DNA of 14,340 nt from Nitrospira sp. UBA2082 (GTDB taxonomy: Bacteria; Nitrospirota; Nitrospiria; Nitrospirales; Nitrospiraceae): assembly GCA_002331335.1 (NCBI GenBank), contig DCZO01000018.1:121189-135528 (forward strand), read 5' to 3'. How positions within the stretch are numbered: position 1 is the stretch's first letter; the number at the start of each line of letters is the position of its first letter. The notes beneath the pieces were generated by a model. That model ran no database searches and had not been told where the DNA came from. It was given only the letters and a program-made list of their open reading frames with translations. Below, one piece after another: positions 1 through 7,464 of this stretch. Position numbers and translations under genes: made by a program.

Positions 1-69
1 GGCAAAGGCTCGCTCCATGTTCCGGACTCACTGCTCGACAAAATGAAGAACGCTGCGGCACGGCAATAG
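1..69 (+). CDS. C-terminal end of a truncated gene, unidentified
   Basis: Frame 1 is open from the first base and stops at TAG 67-69, giving 22 residues that begin GKGSLHVPDSLLDKMKNA and end in ARQ. The fragment is hydrophilic, lysine- and alanine-rich at its end, and too short to assign to a family. It is read as the tail of a plus-strand gene upstream of the window. The kinase begins 85 bases later with its own promoter-like sequence, so the two need not be co-transcribed. No terminator hairpin is obvious in the gap. Confidence 0.45.
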   Translation, partial: GKGSLHVPDSLLDKMKNAAARQ

Positions 70-99
70 CCGCCGTGCTTGCATCTTTCCAGCTATTCA

Positions 100-127
100 T
101 TGACTCCCTTTCCTTATCCGCTAGACT
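100..127 (+). promoter_or_regulatory. Candidate sigma-70 promoter of the kinase gene
   Basis: TTGACT at 100-105 (5 of 6 to the -35 consensus), a 16-base spacer, then TAGACT at 122-127 (4 of 6 to the -10 consensus). Transcription would start near 134, about 20 bases before the kinase ATG at 155. This is seen by eye only; a match of this quality can occur by chance. Confidence 0.4.
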
Positions 128-154
128 TTCACCAGTCTTCAACGCCAGACCTCT

Positions 155-1552
155 ATGACGACGACATCTCATTGGACGCTCCAATACGCCATCCTCGTCC
201 TCGTAGCCCTCTTCGCGGGTCCCGTATTGAGCAAGCTACAGACGGTGGAATCGCTTCCCGTCACGGTCTTCGGCTTGAACGCGTCACAGACCGTCCGTCT
301 GATTGTCGAAGCAATCGGGTTGGGCCTCCTTTGCTTATTCTCGATCCGCTCCTCCCTGCAAATGCCCGATACAGGACGCGGGTGTTCATTCATCCGTCGG
401 CTTATCCTTCCAGTCACCGGCCTGTTCACGCTGGTCGCGATGGATAAGACACTCCACGCTGTGGGACTTTCCCTCATCGATCGAGTCGGATCACAGCAGT
501 ATGCCATCGCTTACACCGCCGCTCTCATCCTGACGGCCCTGTGGACGACGGTTGCATGGTTCTTGAATCGAGACTCGCTTGAGCGTTTTTTCTCGAGCCC
601 GGTATCAAATGTGAATCACTCTGCTTCAGCATCGGTTCACGAAGACACCGGCGAGACGGAGTCCGACGCCAGTCACGATGACACAGACACGGTCACCGCC
701 GTTCCCAAGGCCAACGGAGACCAGCCGAGTACCCTGGGGCGATATAGAGTGCTCAAGGAATTGGGACGGGGGGCGATGGGAGTGGTGTATTTAGGGAAAG
801 ACCCGACGATTCAACGATTTGTTGCCATCAAAACGATGCGACTCAATGAATTCGAGGACGCAGACAAGCTGCAGGAAATACGAACCAGATTCTTTCGCGA
901 AGCTGAATCGACCGGCCGGCTGTCCCATCCCAATATCGTCACCATTTATGATGCCGGAGAAGAAGACGATCTCGGCTATATCGCGATGGAGATGTTGCAA
1001 GGGACAACCCTGAAAGCTTGGACGCGCCCATCAACCCTTCTTCCTGTCGAAACGGCACTCCCCATCCTCGCGACCGTCGCAGATGCCCTGGACTATGCCC
1101 ACCAGCAAGGCGTCGTGCATCGCGACATCAAGCCGGCCAACATCATGCTGACGAACAATCGGGTTGTGAAGGTCATGGACTTCGGCATCGCCACACTGGC
1201 GTCTTCGTCGCGGACCAAATCCGAGATGGTAATGGGCACGCCCACTTACATGTCGCCGGAGCAGATCGCTGGGAAGAAAGTGGACGGACGCTCCGATATT
1301 TATTCCCTTGGGGTCGTCATGTTCGAACTATTGACGGGCCATCCGCCCTTCTCAGCAGCCAATGTCTCCGCGTTGTTGTATGCCGTGGCCCATACGCCGC
1401 CTCTCAAGTTGTCCGCACTCCGCTCAGACCTGCCCCCTGCCGCCCAAACCATCTTGGACTGCGCGCTGCAGAAAGACCCGGTGCACCGGTACCGGCGTGC
1501 CAGCGAATTCGCCCAAGAACTCCGTAGTTGTCTTGAGAAACTGGCCGCCTGA
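155..1552 (+). CDS. Membrane-anchored serine/threonine protein kinase (PknB/Hanks type)
   Basis: A 465-aa protein that transfers phosphate from ATP to Ser/Thr of target proteins. The N-terminal third holds about four hydrophobic stretches (near residues 10-26, 47-64, 83-98 and 116-137). A polar, acidic Ser/Thr/Asp-rich linker (about 150-192) follows, then a complete Hanks kinase domain (196-460). Kinase landmarks are the glycine loop LGRGAMG (203-209), VAIK with Lys226, HRDIKPAN (322-329, catalytic Asp324), DFG (342-344), and SPEQ in place of APE (367-370). No PASTA, TPR or other sensor domain follows the kinase, which is the C-terminal domain; most bacterial kinases of this class instead have an N-terminal kinase followed by a membrane segment. 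The kinase domain is predicted to be cytoplasmic. The stop lies 6 bases from the stop of the convergent gene at 1559. The substrate is unknown. No clear Shine-Dalgarno precedes the ATG. Confidence 0.92.
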   Translation: MTTTSHWTLQYAILVLVALFAGPVLSKLQTVESLPVTVFGLNASQTVRLIVEAIGLGLLCLFSIRSSLQMPDTGRGCSFIRRLILPVTGLFTLVAMDKTLHAVGLSLIDRVGSQQYAIAYTAALILTALWTTVAWFLNRDSLERFFSSPVSNVNHSASASVHEDTGETESDASHDDTDTVTAVPKANGDQPSTLGRYRVLKELGRGAMGVVYLGKDPTIQRFVAIKTMRLNEFEDADKLQEIRTRFFREAESTGRLSHPNIVTIYDAGEEDDLGYIAMEMLQGTTLKAWTRPSTLLPVETALPILATVADALDYAHQQGVVHRDIKPANIMLTNNRVVKVMDFGIATLASSSRTKSEMVMGTPTYMSPEQIAGKKVDGRSDIYSLGVVMFELLTGHPPFSAANVSALLYAVAHTPPLKLSALRSDLPPAAQTILDCALQKDPVHRYRRASEFAQELRSCLEKLAA

Positions 1553-1558
1553 GGCAGG

Positions 1559-2185
1559 CTAATTCCGTAACTGGATCTGGCCTTTGGGAAGACTCTGGTA
1601 GCACCCAAGCGACAGCTCCTGCTCACGCATTTGCAAGCAGGCGAGCAGGCTCCCGTCCTCTGCATCGACTCCCCGGCAGACCCGTTTCACATCCTCGGCA
1701 CAGCTGACCTTGTAGGCCTCGCCTTCTTTCCACCGCACCATCCGTTTCTGCGCAATGGCTTGGCACGGAGCAGACAATTTGCTCATTCGCCGCTCCAGGC
1801 ACTGGTGTCGCTCTTCCTGCGTCAACGTGTCCGGACAGGCTTCCTGCACTTCCGCAGCGCATTTCACCTCGGCAACTTGTCCAACACGCATCGTCCTTGA
1901 CACGACATCGCCGCCAGCCGTTTTCGAATTCGTCACTCTTGCCATGCCTTTCCCTTCTCCGTCCGACCGGCTGGGTGTATGGATTGGGTGTGCCGGAACG
2001 CCTGGGATTGTCAGATCCAGTTCAGGCACCGCCGGTAGGGCGGGAACGCGCGGTTGGGTCGATCGCAATTCGTCCCAGGATGGCAAATTCGCCCAGACGA
2101 CACTCCAGACCAGCGCCAGCCCAACGACCGATGCCAGCGTTGCGAGCGATTTCCCGGAGGACGCCTGTTCTCGTAGCTTGTTCAT
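1559..2185 (-). CDS. Single-pass membrane protein with two cysteine-rich (GLG1/FGFR-type) repeats
   Basis: A 208-aa protein with a short positive N-terminus, one hydrophobic segment (about residues 13-33, a membrane anchor or uncleaved signal), a Pro-rich stretch (45-70) and two C-terminal cysteine repeats. The repeats have cysteines at 109/117/129/141 and 162/170/183/195, with spacings 8-12-12 and 8-13-12. Each has the pattern C-x7-C followed by CL and then LS-x2-C. This matches the cysteine-rich repeat known from the Golgi protein GLG1 (Pfam Cys_rich_FGFR), which also occurs in bacterial exported proteins. Disulfides in the periplasm are likely, but the function is unknown. GGCGGAG lies directly against the ATG. 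The gene converges on the kinase with a 6-base gap, so there is no room for a terminator between them. The family call rests on pattern recognition only. Confidence 0.72.
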   Translation of the reverse strand: MNKLREQASSGKSLATLASVVGLALVWSVVWANLPSWDELRSTQPRVPALPAVPELDLTIPGVPAHPIHTPSRSDGEGKGMARVTNSKTAGGDVVSRTMRVGQVAEVKCAAEVQEACPDTLTQEERHQCLERRMSKLSAPCQAIAQKRMVRWKEGEAYKVSCAEDVKRVCRGVDAEDGSLLACLQMREQELSLGCYQSLPKGQIQLRN

Positions 2186-2309
2186 CTCCGCCGAGAATAA
2201 AACAAGGCGGTACGAAAATCACTGAATCGCGCATTTTGCGCAGGCATGTGACGGGCCTCCATCCACTCATGTTGCCGATGGAGGAGACCGGAAGGAGTAC
2301 GCACGCAGA

Positions 2310-3323
2310 CTAGTTGTCAGGGGTTTCGACGATATGATTCTCGAACCTGGTACATCCTTCGGCCAGCAATCGGTTGGTCAACATCTCACCGGGCCATTCG
2401 ATCGGCAGATCGGCCGTAAAAACCCAGACGTCGGGTGAGGTCCAGGCTGGTCCATGTTCGTCCGGCAATTCAGGATCAAACAGGTCGGTCCATACCGGCA
2501 TATACACCCCATTGCCGCATTGCGTGTGCAGATGGACGACGGTGCGGGAGCGCACGAGCGGATCCAACTCTCTCCAGACGGCGGCGGTTTCATCGGCCAA
2601 GTGATGCAATCGCACCGCATTCTGCGCATCGAACATCGCGTAGGCGGCATAGACCGGCGCTTCGATCATATGCGGAGCGACCGCTAACTCCGGGCACTGC
2701 TCCACCAGCCCTTCCAGCATCGCGCGCCGATGGCGGTCTTCCCACGATTCAGGCAAACCGGGATCCGGCGCGCCAATCAATTCGAACAATAGGAACGCCG
2801 TATTTTCAACCGGCGGCAGCACGCGCGCCGCCACCGCCTGCACGCGGCGGGAATCGGCGACCGTGGCGATGTGGTCGTGGAGCGCCTGCAGCGTAAGAAT
2901 CTCCAACGTGGCATCGGTGAGCAGACGGGGCTCCACACGAACGACGGTTCCCACTGGCAACCGTAGGTGGCGGTGCAGCAGATCAGCCGTCGCAATCGGA
3001 TCGATTTTCAATTTGAGAGGCGCCGTGAGATTGGCTTGCAGGGGAAGCGCGAGAGCCCCCATCACCGCATAGGACGGTTTGTCATCATCCGAACCGCCCA
3101 TGAGCAGCGTACAACTGGCCTCGGCGACAAGGTCGAACAGCCACTCCGCCATCTCCTCATCGAGCGCGGCCAGCACCGTCAATAAATCGTGCTCCCGCCC
3201 TTGCTCGAGAAAGGCCTGGAGCGTATCGATGGCATCGTCGGTATCGCCATGATCATGGCGGCGGGCGTTGATGAGGTGAATGAGATCACGCGTGAGGGGA
3301 TCAGGACGAGACCAGGCTAACAT
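2310..3323 (-). CDS. Conserved-looking protein of unknown function, 337 aa
   Basis: I do not recognise a family with confidence. The protein is soluble, acidic and rich in Leu, Ala, Asp and Glu, with no signal peptide or membrane segment. Its N-terminal part (about 1-75) looks helical, with DxxD/EE-rich stretches, and the middle alternates beta-like and helical segments. A Trp-rich stretch lies near the C-terminus (WTDLFDPE, WTSPDVWVF). The open frame reaches a GTG at 3329, but AGGGAG at 3330-3335 sits 5 bases before the ATG at 3323 and abuts the GTG, so I chose the ATG. A remote relation to DUF2863-like proteins crossed my mind and could not be supported. The gene lies 141 bases downstream of the UPF0047 gene on the same strand and may share its transcript. 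Confidence 0.75.
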   Translation of the reverse strand: MLAWSRPDPLTRDLIHLINARRHDHGDTDDAIDTLQAFLEQGREHDLLTVLAALDEEMAEWLFDLVAEASCTLLMGGSDDDKPSYAVMGALALPLQANLTAPLKLKIDPIATADLLHRHLRLPVGTVVRVEPRLLTDATLEILTLQALHDHIATVADSRRVQAVAARVLPPVENTAFLLFELIGAPDPGLPESWEDRHRRAMLEGLVEQCPELAVAPHMIEAPVYAAYAMFDAQNAVRLHHLADETAAVWRELDPLVRSRTVVHLHTQCGNGVYMPVWTDLFDPELPDEHGPAWTSPDVWVFTADLPIEWPGEMLTNRLLAEGCTRFENHIVETPDN

Positions 3324-3464
3324 CGGCACTCCCTATCGTTCAAAAAGACCGATCTCACTCATCTTGCTTGCCAGCCTCGAGTAGTACCCATGTTGACAAA
3401 ATTCATCCCCTCGCGCAAGCGCCGGAATGGTTCCTGCCACAGCCCATACGCCGATGTGTCGAGC

Positions 3465-3878
3465 CTATTCTCCGATGACTTTTACCAAAACACGCTTGCG
3501 CCGGCGTCCGTCGAATTCGCCGTAGAAGATCTGTTCCCAGGGACCGAAATCCAGTTTGCCGTCGGTGATTGCAATGACGACTTCACGTCCCATCACTTGC
3601 CGTTTCAAATGCGCGTCCCCGTTATCCTCACCCGACTCGTTGTGCCGGTACCGGGCTTCATGCGGGGCAAGACGTTCGAGGAAGTCATCATAATCGCGCA
3701 GCAGCCCTTGTTCATCATCGTTGATATACACGCTGGCGGTAATGTGCATCGCGTTGACAAGCACCAGCCCCTCGCGCACGCCGCTCTTCCGTACAATGGT
3801 GTCGACCTGTGGCGTGATGTTGAGGTACGCCCGCCTGGTCTTCGTTTCGAACCACAGTTCTTCTCGATAGGACTTCAT
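3465..3878 (-). CDS. YjbQ / UPF0047 family protein
   Basis: A 137-aa protein starting MKSYREELWFETKTRRAY. It carries the family's conserved run: EGLVLVNAMHITASV with the conserved His, INDDEQGL, the YRHN segment, then DAHLKRQVMGREVVIAITDGKLDFGPWEQIF and an EFDGRRRKRVLVKVIG end. Family members are compact, about 130-140 aa, and form trimers; some have weak thiamine-phosphate synthase activity, but the physiological role is unclear. The frame is open to an ATG at 3917 (150 aa). The ATG at 3878 is preferred because it gives the normal family length and start, and because a weak promoter-like pair (TTGAAT at 3923-3928, CACAAT at 3899-3904 on this strand) would begin transcription inside the longer form. 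The gene is divergent from nrdJ. Confidence 0.88.
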   Translation of the reverse strand: MKSYREELWFETKTRRAYLNITPQVDTIVRKSGVREGLVLVNAMHITASVYINDDEQGLLRDYDDFLERLAPHEARYRHNESGEDNGDAHLKRQVMGREVVIAITDGKLDFGPWEQIFYGEFDGRRRKRVLVKVIGE

Positions 3879-3976
3879 ACAGAATCCGCGCGGGCTGAAT
3901 TGTGCCCACCGGATCATGAAAGATTCAAGAGGAAGTTGCTTCTTTCAATAGGCGTGGAACCAGACCGGGAAGAGGC

Positions 3977-3982
3977 TATAAT
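3977..3982 (+). promoter_or_regulatory. Perfect -10 hexamer close to the nrdJ start codon
   Basis: TATAAT lies 9 bases before the nrdJ ATG at 3992. If used, transcription would start about 2-3 bases before or at the ATG, giving a leaderless or nearly leaderless message. No good -35 is visible at 16-18 bases spacing (GTGGAA lies at the 17-base position). No Shine-Dalgarno lies within 12 bases of the ATG, which fits leaderless initiation but does not prove it. Confidence 0.3.
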
Positions 3983-3991
3983 GATTCCGGC

Positions 3992-5740
3992 ATGCGGACA
4001 ACTCCTCGGCTACCTCCTCCTCGATTGTCGCCCAATGCGCTGACGGTCCTGCGCCAGCGCTACCTCGCTAAGAATGAGCGTGGCACTATCATGGAATCGC
4101 CGACCGAGCTGTTCTGGCGAGTGGCCGACGATATCGCATCGGCCGAGCATCACTATCCCACGGTGGGGCGCCGGCAAGGTATGGCCCGCCGATTTTACGA
4201 GCTGATGGCCTCCTTGGTATTCCTGCCGAATTCGCCGACGCTCATGAACGCGGGACGGTCCCTCCAGCAGCTGTCCGCCTGCTTTGTCCTGCCGGTAGAA
4301 GACTCGTTGGACTCCATCTTCGATGCCGTGAAGAATCAAGCGCTCATTCATCAATCGGGCGGGGGCACGGGATTCTCATTCAGCCACCTCCGTCCGCAAG
4401 CCGACCGAGTGGCGACGACCAGCGGAGTGGCATCCGGTCCTGTGTCCTTCATGCGCATCTTCAACATGTCCACCGACGTCATCAAGCAAGGAGGCACGAG
4501 GCGCGGCGCGAACATGGGCATTTTGAGAGTCGATCACCCGGACATTCTCGACTTCATCGCGCTGAAGCGACAGCCGGACGAAATGACGAATTTCAATCTC
4601 TCCGTCGGCATCACAGACCGGTTCATGCATGCGGTCAAACACAACCGATCGTACGCACTGATCAATCCACGCACCGGGAAATCCACCGCGCGCCTTCCGG
4701 CCACACAGGTCTTCGACCGCCTGGTCGACGCCGCCTGGCACTGCGGCGAACCGGGTGTTGTGTTTCTCGATACTATCAATCGGGCGAATCCCACGCCCCG
4801 CCTGGGCACCATCGACGCCACCAACCCCTGCGGCGAACAGCCGCTCCTCCCCTATGAATCCTGCACGCTCGGCTCCATCAACGTGGCCCGGTGCCTCACC
4901 GAGCAAGACGGCGTGCGCGCCATCGACTACGATCGGCTGGCAGCCATCATTCCCCTCGCTGTCCGCTTTCTCGACAACGTGCTCGACCGAACCAGGTTTC
5001 CCTTTCCAAACATCGAGACCCAGACCAAATTGACGAGGAAGATCGGCCTGGGAATCATGGGATTCGCCGATCTGTTGATTCAACTGGGTATTCCCTACGA
5101 CACGGACGAGGCATTGCAAATCGCCGACCGGTTGATGGCCTTCATCAGATCCCATGCGCACCGGGCTTCGCATCGGCTCGCCCAAGAGCGGGGAGTCTTC
5201 CCCGCCTACAAAGGGAGCCGCCTGCAAGCCAACGGGCTTCGGCGCCGCAACGCCACCGTGACCACCATTGCGCCGACCGGAACCATCAGCATCCTGGCCG
5301 ATTGTTCCGCCGGCATCGAACCGCTCTACGGTATCAGCGTCGTCCGCACGATCATGGAAGACATCCGATTGGAAAGTCTGCACCCCGAATTTGCCGCACA
5401 GGCTCGCGCCAAAGGATTACCGCTGAATGATTTGCGCCGGGAGATCGGCCTGCGGGAATCGATTCAGCACCTGACCCACATTCCTCACGACCTGCGCCGA
5501 CTCTTTGTCACCGCCCACGACATCGCACCGGCTCACCATGTCCGGATGCAAGCGGTCTTCCAACGGCACAGCGACAGCGGCGTGTCGAAGACCATCAATC
5601 TCCCCCAGAACGCCACGCCAAAAGACGTGGCCTCTGCCTTCTTCCTCGCGCATGAGCTCGGCTGCAAGGGCCTCACCGTCTACCGATCGGGCAGCCGTGA
5701 GCATCAAGTGTTAGCCTGCTCCCATGTGCAGTCGTGCTGA
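3992..5740 (+). CDS. nrdJ: Adenosylcobalamin-dependent (class II) ribonucleotide reductase
   Basis: A 582-aa enzyme that reduces ribonucleotides to deoxyribonucleotides using a thiyl radical generated from coenzyme B12, independently of oxygen. The conserved PNSPTLMNAG run (79-88) precedes redox Cys97. The active-site block NPCGEQPLLPYESCTLG (278-294) gives Asn278, thiyl Cys280, Glu282 and second redox Cys291; the 11-residue Cys280-Cys291 spacing equals that of Thermotoga NrdJ. APTGTIS (427-433) is a further class signature. The protein opens directly with LSPNALTVL and lacks the N-terminal ATP-cone, so overall activity control by ATP/dATP is probably absent. The C-terminus ends with Cys576 and Cys582, likely the thiol shuttle, and has no long Cys-rich tail. 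The 74 bases upstream are too short for a cobalamin riboswitch. It is divergent from the UPF0047 gene and apparently monocistronic. Confidence 0.93.
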   Translation: MRTTPRLPPPRLSPNALTVLRQRYLAKNERGTIMESPTELFWRVADDIASAEHHYPTVGRRQGMARRFYELMASLVFLPNSPTLMNAGRSLQQLSACFVLPVEDSLDSIFDAVKNQALIHQSGGGTGFSFSHLRPQADRVATTSGVASGPVSFMRIFNMSTDVIKQGGTRRGANMGILRVDHPDILDFIALKRQPDEMTNFNLSVGITDRFMHAVKHNRSYALINPRTGKSTARLPATQVFDRLVDAAWHCGEPGVVFLDTINRANPTPRLGTIDATNPCGEQPLLPYESCTLGSINVARCLTEQDGVRAIDYDRLAAIIPLAVRFLDNVLDRTRFPFPNIETQTKLTRKIGLGIMGFADLLIQLGIPYDTDEALQIADRLMAFIRSHAHRASHRLAQERGVFPAYKGSRLQANGLRRRNATVTTIAPTGTISILADCSAGIEPLYGISVVRTIMEDIRLESLHPEFAAQARAKGLPLNDLRREIGLRESIQHLTHIPHDLRRLFVTAHDIAPAHHVRMQAVFQRHSDSGVSKTINLPQNATPKDVASAFFLAHELGCKGLTVYRSGSREHQVLACSHVQSC

Positions 5741-5780
5741 CAACACGTCGTAATCTGTTCCGCCAAAAATCCCCATAAAA

Positions 5781-5807
5781 TTGACACCCCTCCTGGTTGA
5801 TGATAAG
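5781..5807 (+). promoter_or_regulatory. Candidate promoter for the SH3-domain protein
   Basis: A perfect -35 hexamer TTGACA lies at 5781-5786, followed after 15 bases by GATAAG at 5802-5807 (4 of 6 to -10). It sits in a relatively AT-rich gap between nrdJ and the gene at 5867. A short inverted pair, TTTCCCA (5811-5817) and TGGGAAA (5837-5843), lies just downstream of the -10 and could be an operator or leader hairpin. The spacer is shorter than ideal. Confidence 0.4.
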
Positions 5808-5866
5808 TACTTTCCCAGCTTCAATAATCGGGAAATTGGGAAAAGGTTGTCACAGGGAGGTGCCTG

Positions 5867-6643
5867 ATGTCCGCTACCGTTGGAGACCCGTCGCTTGCCG
5901 GCAGCCCTCTGGCCTGGAGTCTCCTTTTCGCCCGCCAGCCGGAACCGGATTTGGAATTTACAGAAGAAGAATTGGAACAAACGACAAACATACGTTCGTC
6001 ACCTCCCATGAAGTCTCCCAAGAAATCGGGTGGCCGCTCCCTCCTCTGGATTCTCTTGGTGTTGCTGATCGGGGGCGGAGCCTATGTCGCCATGGAGCCA
6101 GAATTGGTCACGGATCTCGTGGGGCCGCTCCTCGGTGAATCGTCGGAGCCCCCGGAGCAGGTTGCGGTACAACCGCTGACGCGCAAGCCGCCAGCACCGA
6201 GCGCACCGCCCAGTCAGCCTGGACCGGCAGCCGCCGCCCCCGCTGCACCGCAATCTCAGGCGCCGCAAGCCGCCGCACCGGCTCCAGAACAATCAACCAG
6301 CACACCCACAGCTGCTGCCCCGGCCCCAACGACCCCAGCACTCCCGCCGGCACCTGCGGCAACTGCCCAGTCGACTCCAATCGAAACTGCCTCGGCCTCG
6401 CCGGCTCCGCTGTTCGGCGAAGGACAGCGGGTCACCGTGTTGCCAAACCCGGCCGCTCCGCGCGAGAAAGTGGCGCTCAAACAGGATGCCGCAGGCACGA
6501 AGCCGGGACCGGCCATTCCACCGGGAACCGTCTTCACGATTCTCGACGGCGATTTGCAAGACAGCGGATGGGTCTACTATGTTCGCAGCGATTACGGCAC
6601 CAAGGGGTGGCTGGAAGAAAAACAATTGCGGCTGAAGCCCTGA
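5867..6643 (+). CDS. Single-pass membrane protein with Pro/Ala-rich stalk and C-terminal SH3-like domain
   Basis: A 258-aa protein. Residues 1-57 form a polar N-terminal tail with an acidic patch (27-38) and a basic stretch just before one membrane span (about 58-74). A long Pro/Ala-rich, low-complexity linker (about 107-182) follows, then a compact C-terminal domain (about 185-257) with the look of a bacterial SH3 domain: VTVLPNPAAPREKVALKQ, a turn at IPPGTVFTILDGD, then WVYYVRSDYGTKGWLEEKQL. The predicted topology puts the SH3 domain outside the membrane, where such domains often contact peptidoglycan or partner proteins. AGGGAGG at 5854-5860, 6 bases before the ATG, is a strong ribosome binding site and supports this start over the internal Met48 just before the membrane span. 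The partner is unknown. Confidence 0.8.
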   Translation: MSATVGDPSLAGSPLAWSLLFARQPEPDLEFTEEELEQTTNIRSSPPMKSPKKSGGRSLLWILLVLLIGGGAYVAMEPELVTDLVGPLLGESSEPPEQVAVQPLTRKPPAPSAPPSQPGPAAAAPAAPQSQAPQAAAPAPEQSTSTPTAAAPAPTTPALPPAPAATAQSTPIETASASPAPLFGEGQRVTVLPNPAAPREKVALKQDAAGTKPGPAIPPGTVFTILDGDLQDSGWVYYVRSDYGTKGWLEEKQLRLKP

Positions 6644-6677
6644 TCGATTCGTCGGCGATCTATCGGATTTTTGAATG

Positions 6678-6716
6678 CAGAGGGCGGCGGCACACGCAAT
6701 GTGCCGCCGCCCTCTG
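6678..6716. terminator. Perfect 17-bp GC-rich hairpin between two genes
   Basis: The arm CAGAGGGCGGCGGCACA (6678-6694) and its exact reverse complement (6700-6716) enclose a 5-base loop (CGCAA). It begins 35 bases after the stop of the SH3 gene and ends 65 bases before the HAD gene. No T-tract follows on either strand, so it is not a textbook Rho-independent terminator. It could act as a terminator, an mRNA 3' end stabiliser, or a dispersed palindromic repeat. TATACT at 6720-6725, just after the right arm, could be a -10 element for the downstream operon, without a convincing -35. Confidence 0.45.
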
Positions 6717-6780
6717 TGCTATACTGCCGCTCCAGTCCACACCCTGTCTCGAACTCGCGTGAGGAGAACACTCCGCATCC

Positions 6781-7464
6781 ATGCGCGCCGTGATTTTCGA
6801 TTTCGATGGAGTCATTGCCGATACTGAACCGGTGCACTTCGAAGCCCTGCGCCAGACACTGGCCAGTATCGACATTACGCTGACCGAAGCGGACTACTAT
6901 GCCACCTACCTGGGCTTCGATGACCGCGGCTGCATCCTGGAAGCGCTTCGAGTCAACCGGCGCCCGATCACCGAATCGATCGTGCAGGATCTGATGCGAA
7001 CGAAAGCCACGGCCTACCTGACTGCGATCCGAGATCACCTGGTCATTTTCCCCGGCGTCAGAGAATTCGTGGAAGCAGCCGCGGCGGCCTATCCGATCGC
7101 CATCGCCTCCGGCGCGCTCCGACCTGAGATCGACCTGATTCTGGAACAAGCCGGTCTCCGAAAGGCATTCCGCCATATCACGAGTGCGGAAGATGTGACC
7201 AGGAGCAAGCCGGACCCTCAGCCGTTCTTGCACGCCTTGGCCGGCCTGAATCGGCAACAGGGCCGCTCCCCATTGACGGCGGACGCCTGTTTGGTCATCG
7301 AGGATTCGCTTCCCGGGATTAGGGCCGCCAAGGCAGCCGGAATGAAGGTGCTGGCCGTGACCAACACCCACACAGTACAAGACCTGCACGAGGCCGATGC
7401 GATCAGCACAAGCTTGCGCGAGACAGGACTCACCGAACTGCGAGGCCGGCTCTGGCCATCATGA
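6781..7464 (+). CDS. HAD-superfamily phosphatase (beta-phosphoglucomutase/phosphoglycolate phosphatase-like)
   Basis: A 227-aa soluble hydrolase with all four HAD motifs. Motif I is DFDGVIADTE (7-16) with nucleophile Asp7 and acid/base Asp9. Motif II is IASGA with Ser110. Motif III is the Lys of SKPDP (Lys143). Motif IV is VIEDSLPGIRAAKAAGM with Glu174-Asp175 for Mg2+. The helical cap lies between motifs I and II (about 16-85), the subfamily I arrangement typical of phosphoglycolate phosphatases and beta-phosphoglucomutases. The substrate cannot be read from the sequence. Its TGA overlaps the ATG of hpnD by 4 bases (ATGA), implying translational coupling and a possible link with isoprenoid metabolism. 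GAGGAG lies about 14 bases before the ATG, too far for an ideal ribosome binding site. Confidence 0.87.
   Translation: MRAVIFDFDGVIADTEPVHFEALRQTLASIDITLTEADYYATYLGFDDRGCILEALRVNRRPITESIVQDLMRTKATAYLTAIRDHLVIFPGVREFVEAAAAAYPIAIASGALRPEIDLILEQAGLRKAFRHITSAEDVTRSKPDPQPFLHALAGLNRQQGRSPLTADACLVIEDSLPGIRAAKAAGMKVLAVTNTHTVQDLHEADAISTSLRETGLTELRGRLWPS

Noticed and set aside
2257..2284. CCTCCATC...GATGGAGG hairpin, possible terminator of the minus-strand gene at 2310.
   Set aside because: 8-bp stem with a 12-base loop and no T-tract; too weak to annotate.
3917..3991. Possible cobalamin riboswitch before nrdJ.
   Set aside because: The gap is too short and no B12-box-like sequence was recognised.
3390..4043. 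217-codon plus-strand open frame with TTGACA nearby at 3393.
   Set aside because: It is antisense to the clear UPF0047 gene and has no domain of its own; no -10 follows the TTGACA.
4376..5383. Long minus-strand open frame of 335 codons opposite nrdJ.
   Set aside because: It is entirely antisense to nrdJ, with low-complexity Gly/Asp/Gln-rich translation and no recognisable domain; a shadow of the GC-rich coding strand.
6592..7389. Long minus-strand open frame of 265 codons opposite the HAD gene.
   Set aside because: Antisense to a gene with all HAD motifs and spanning the 6678 hairpin; a shadow frame.
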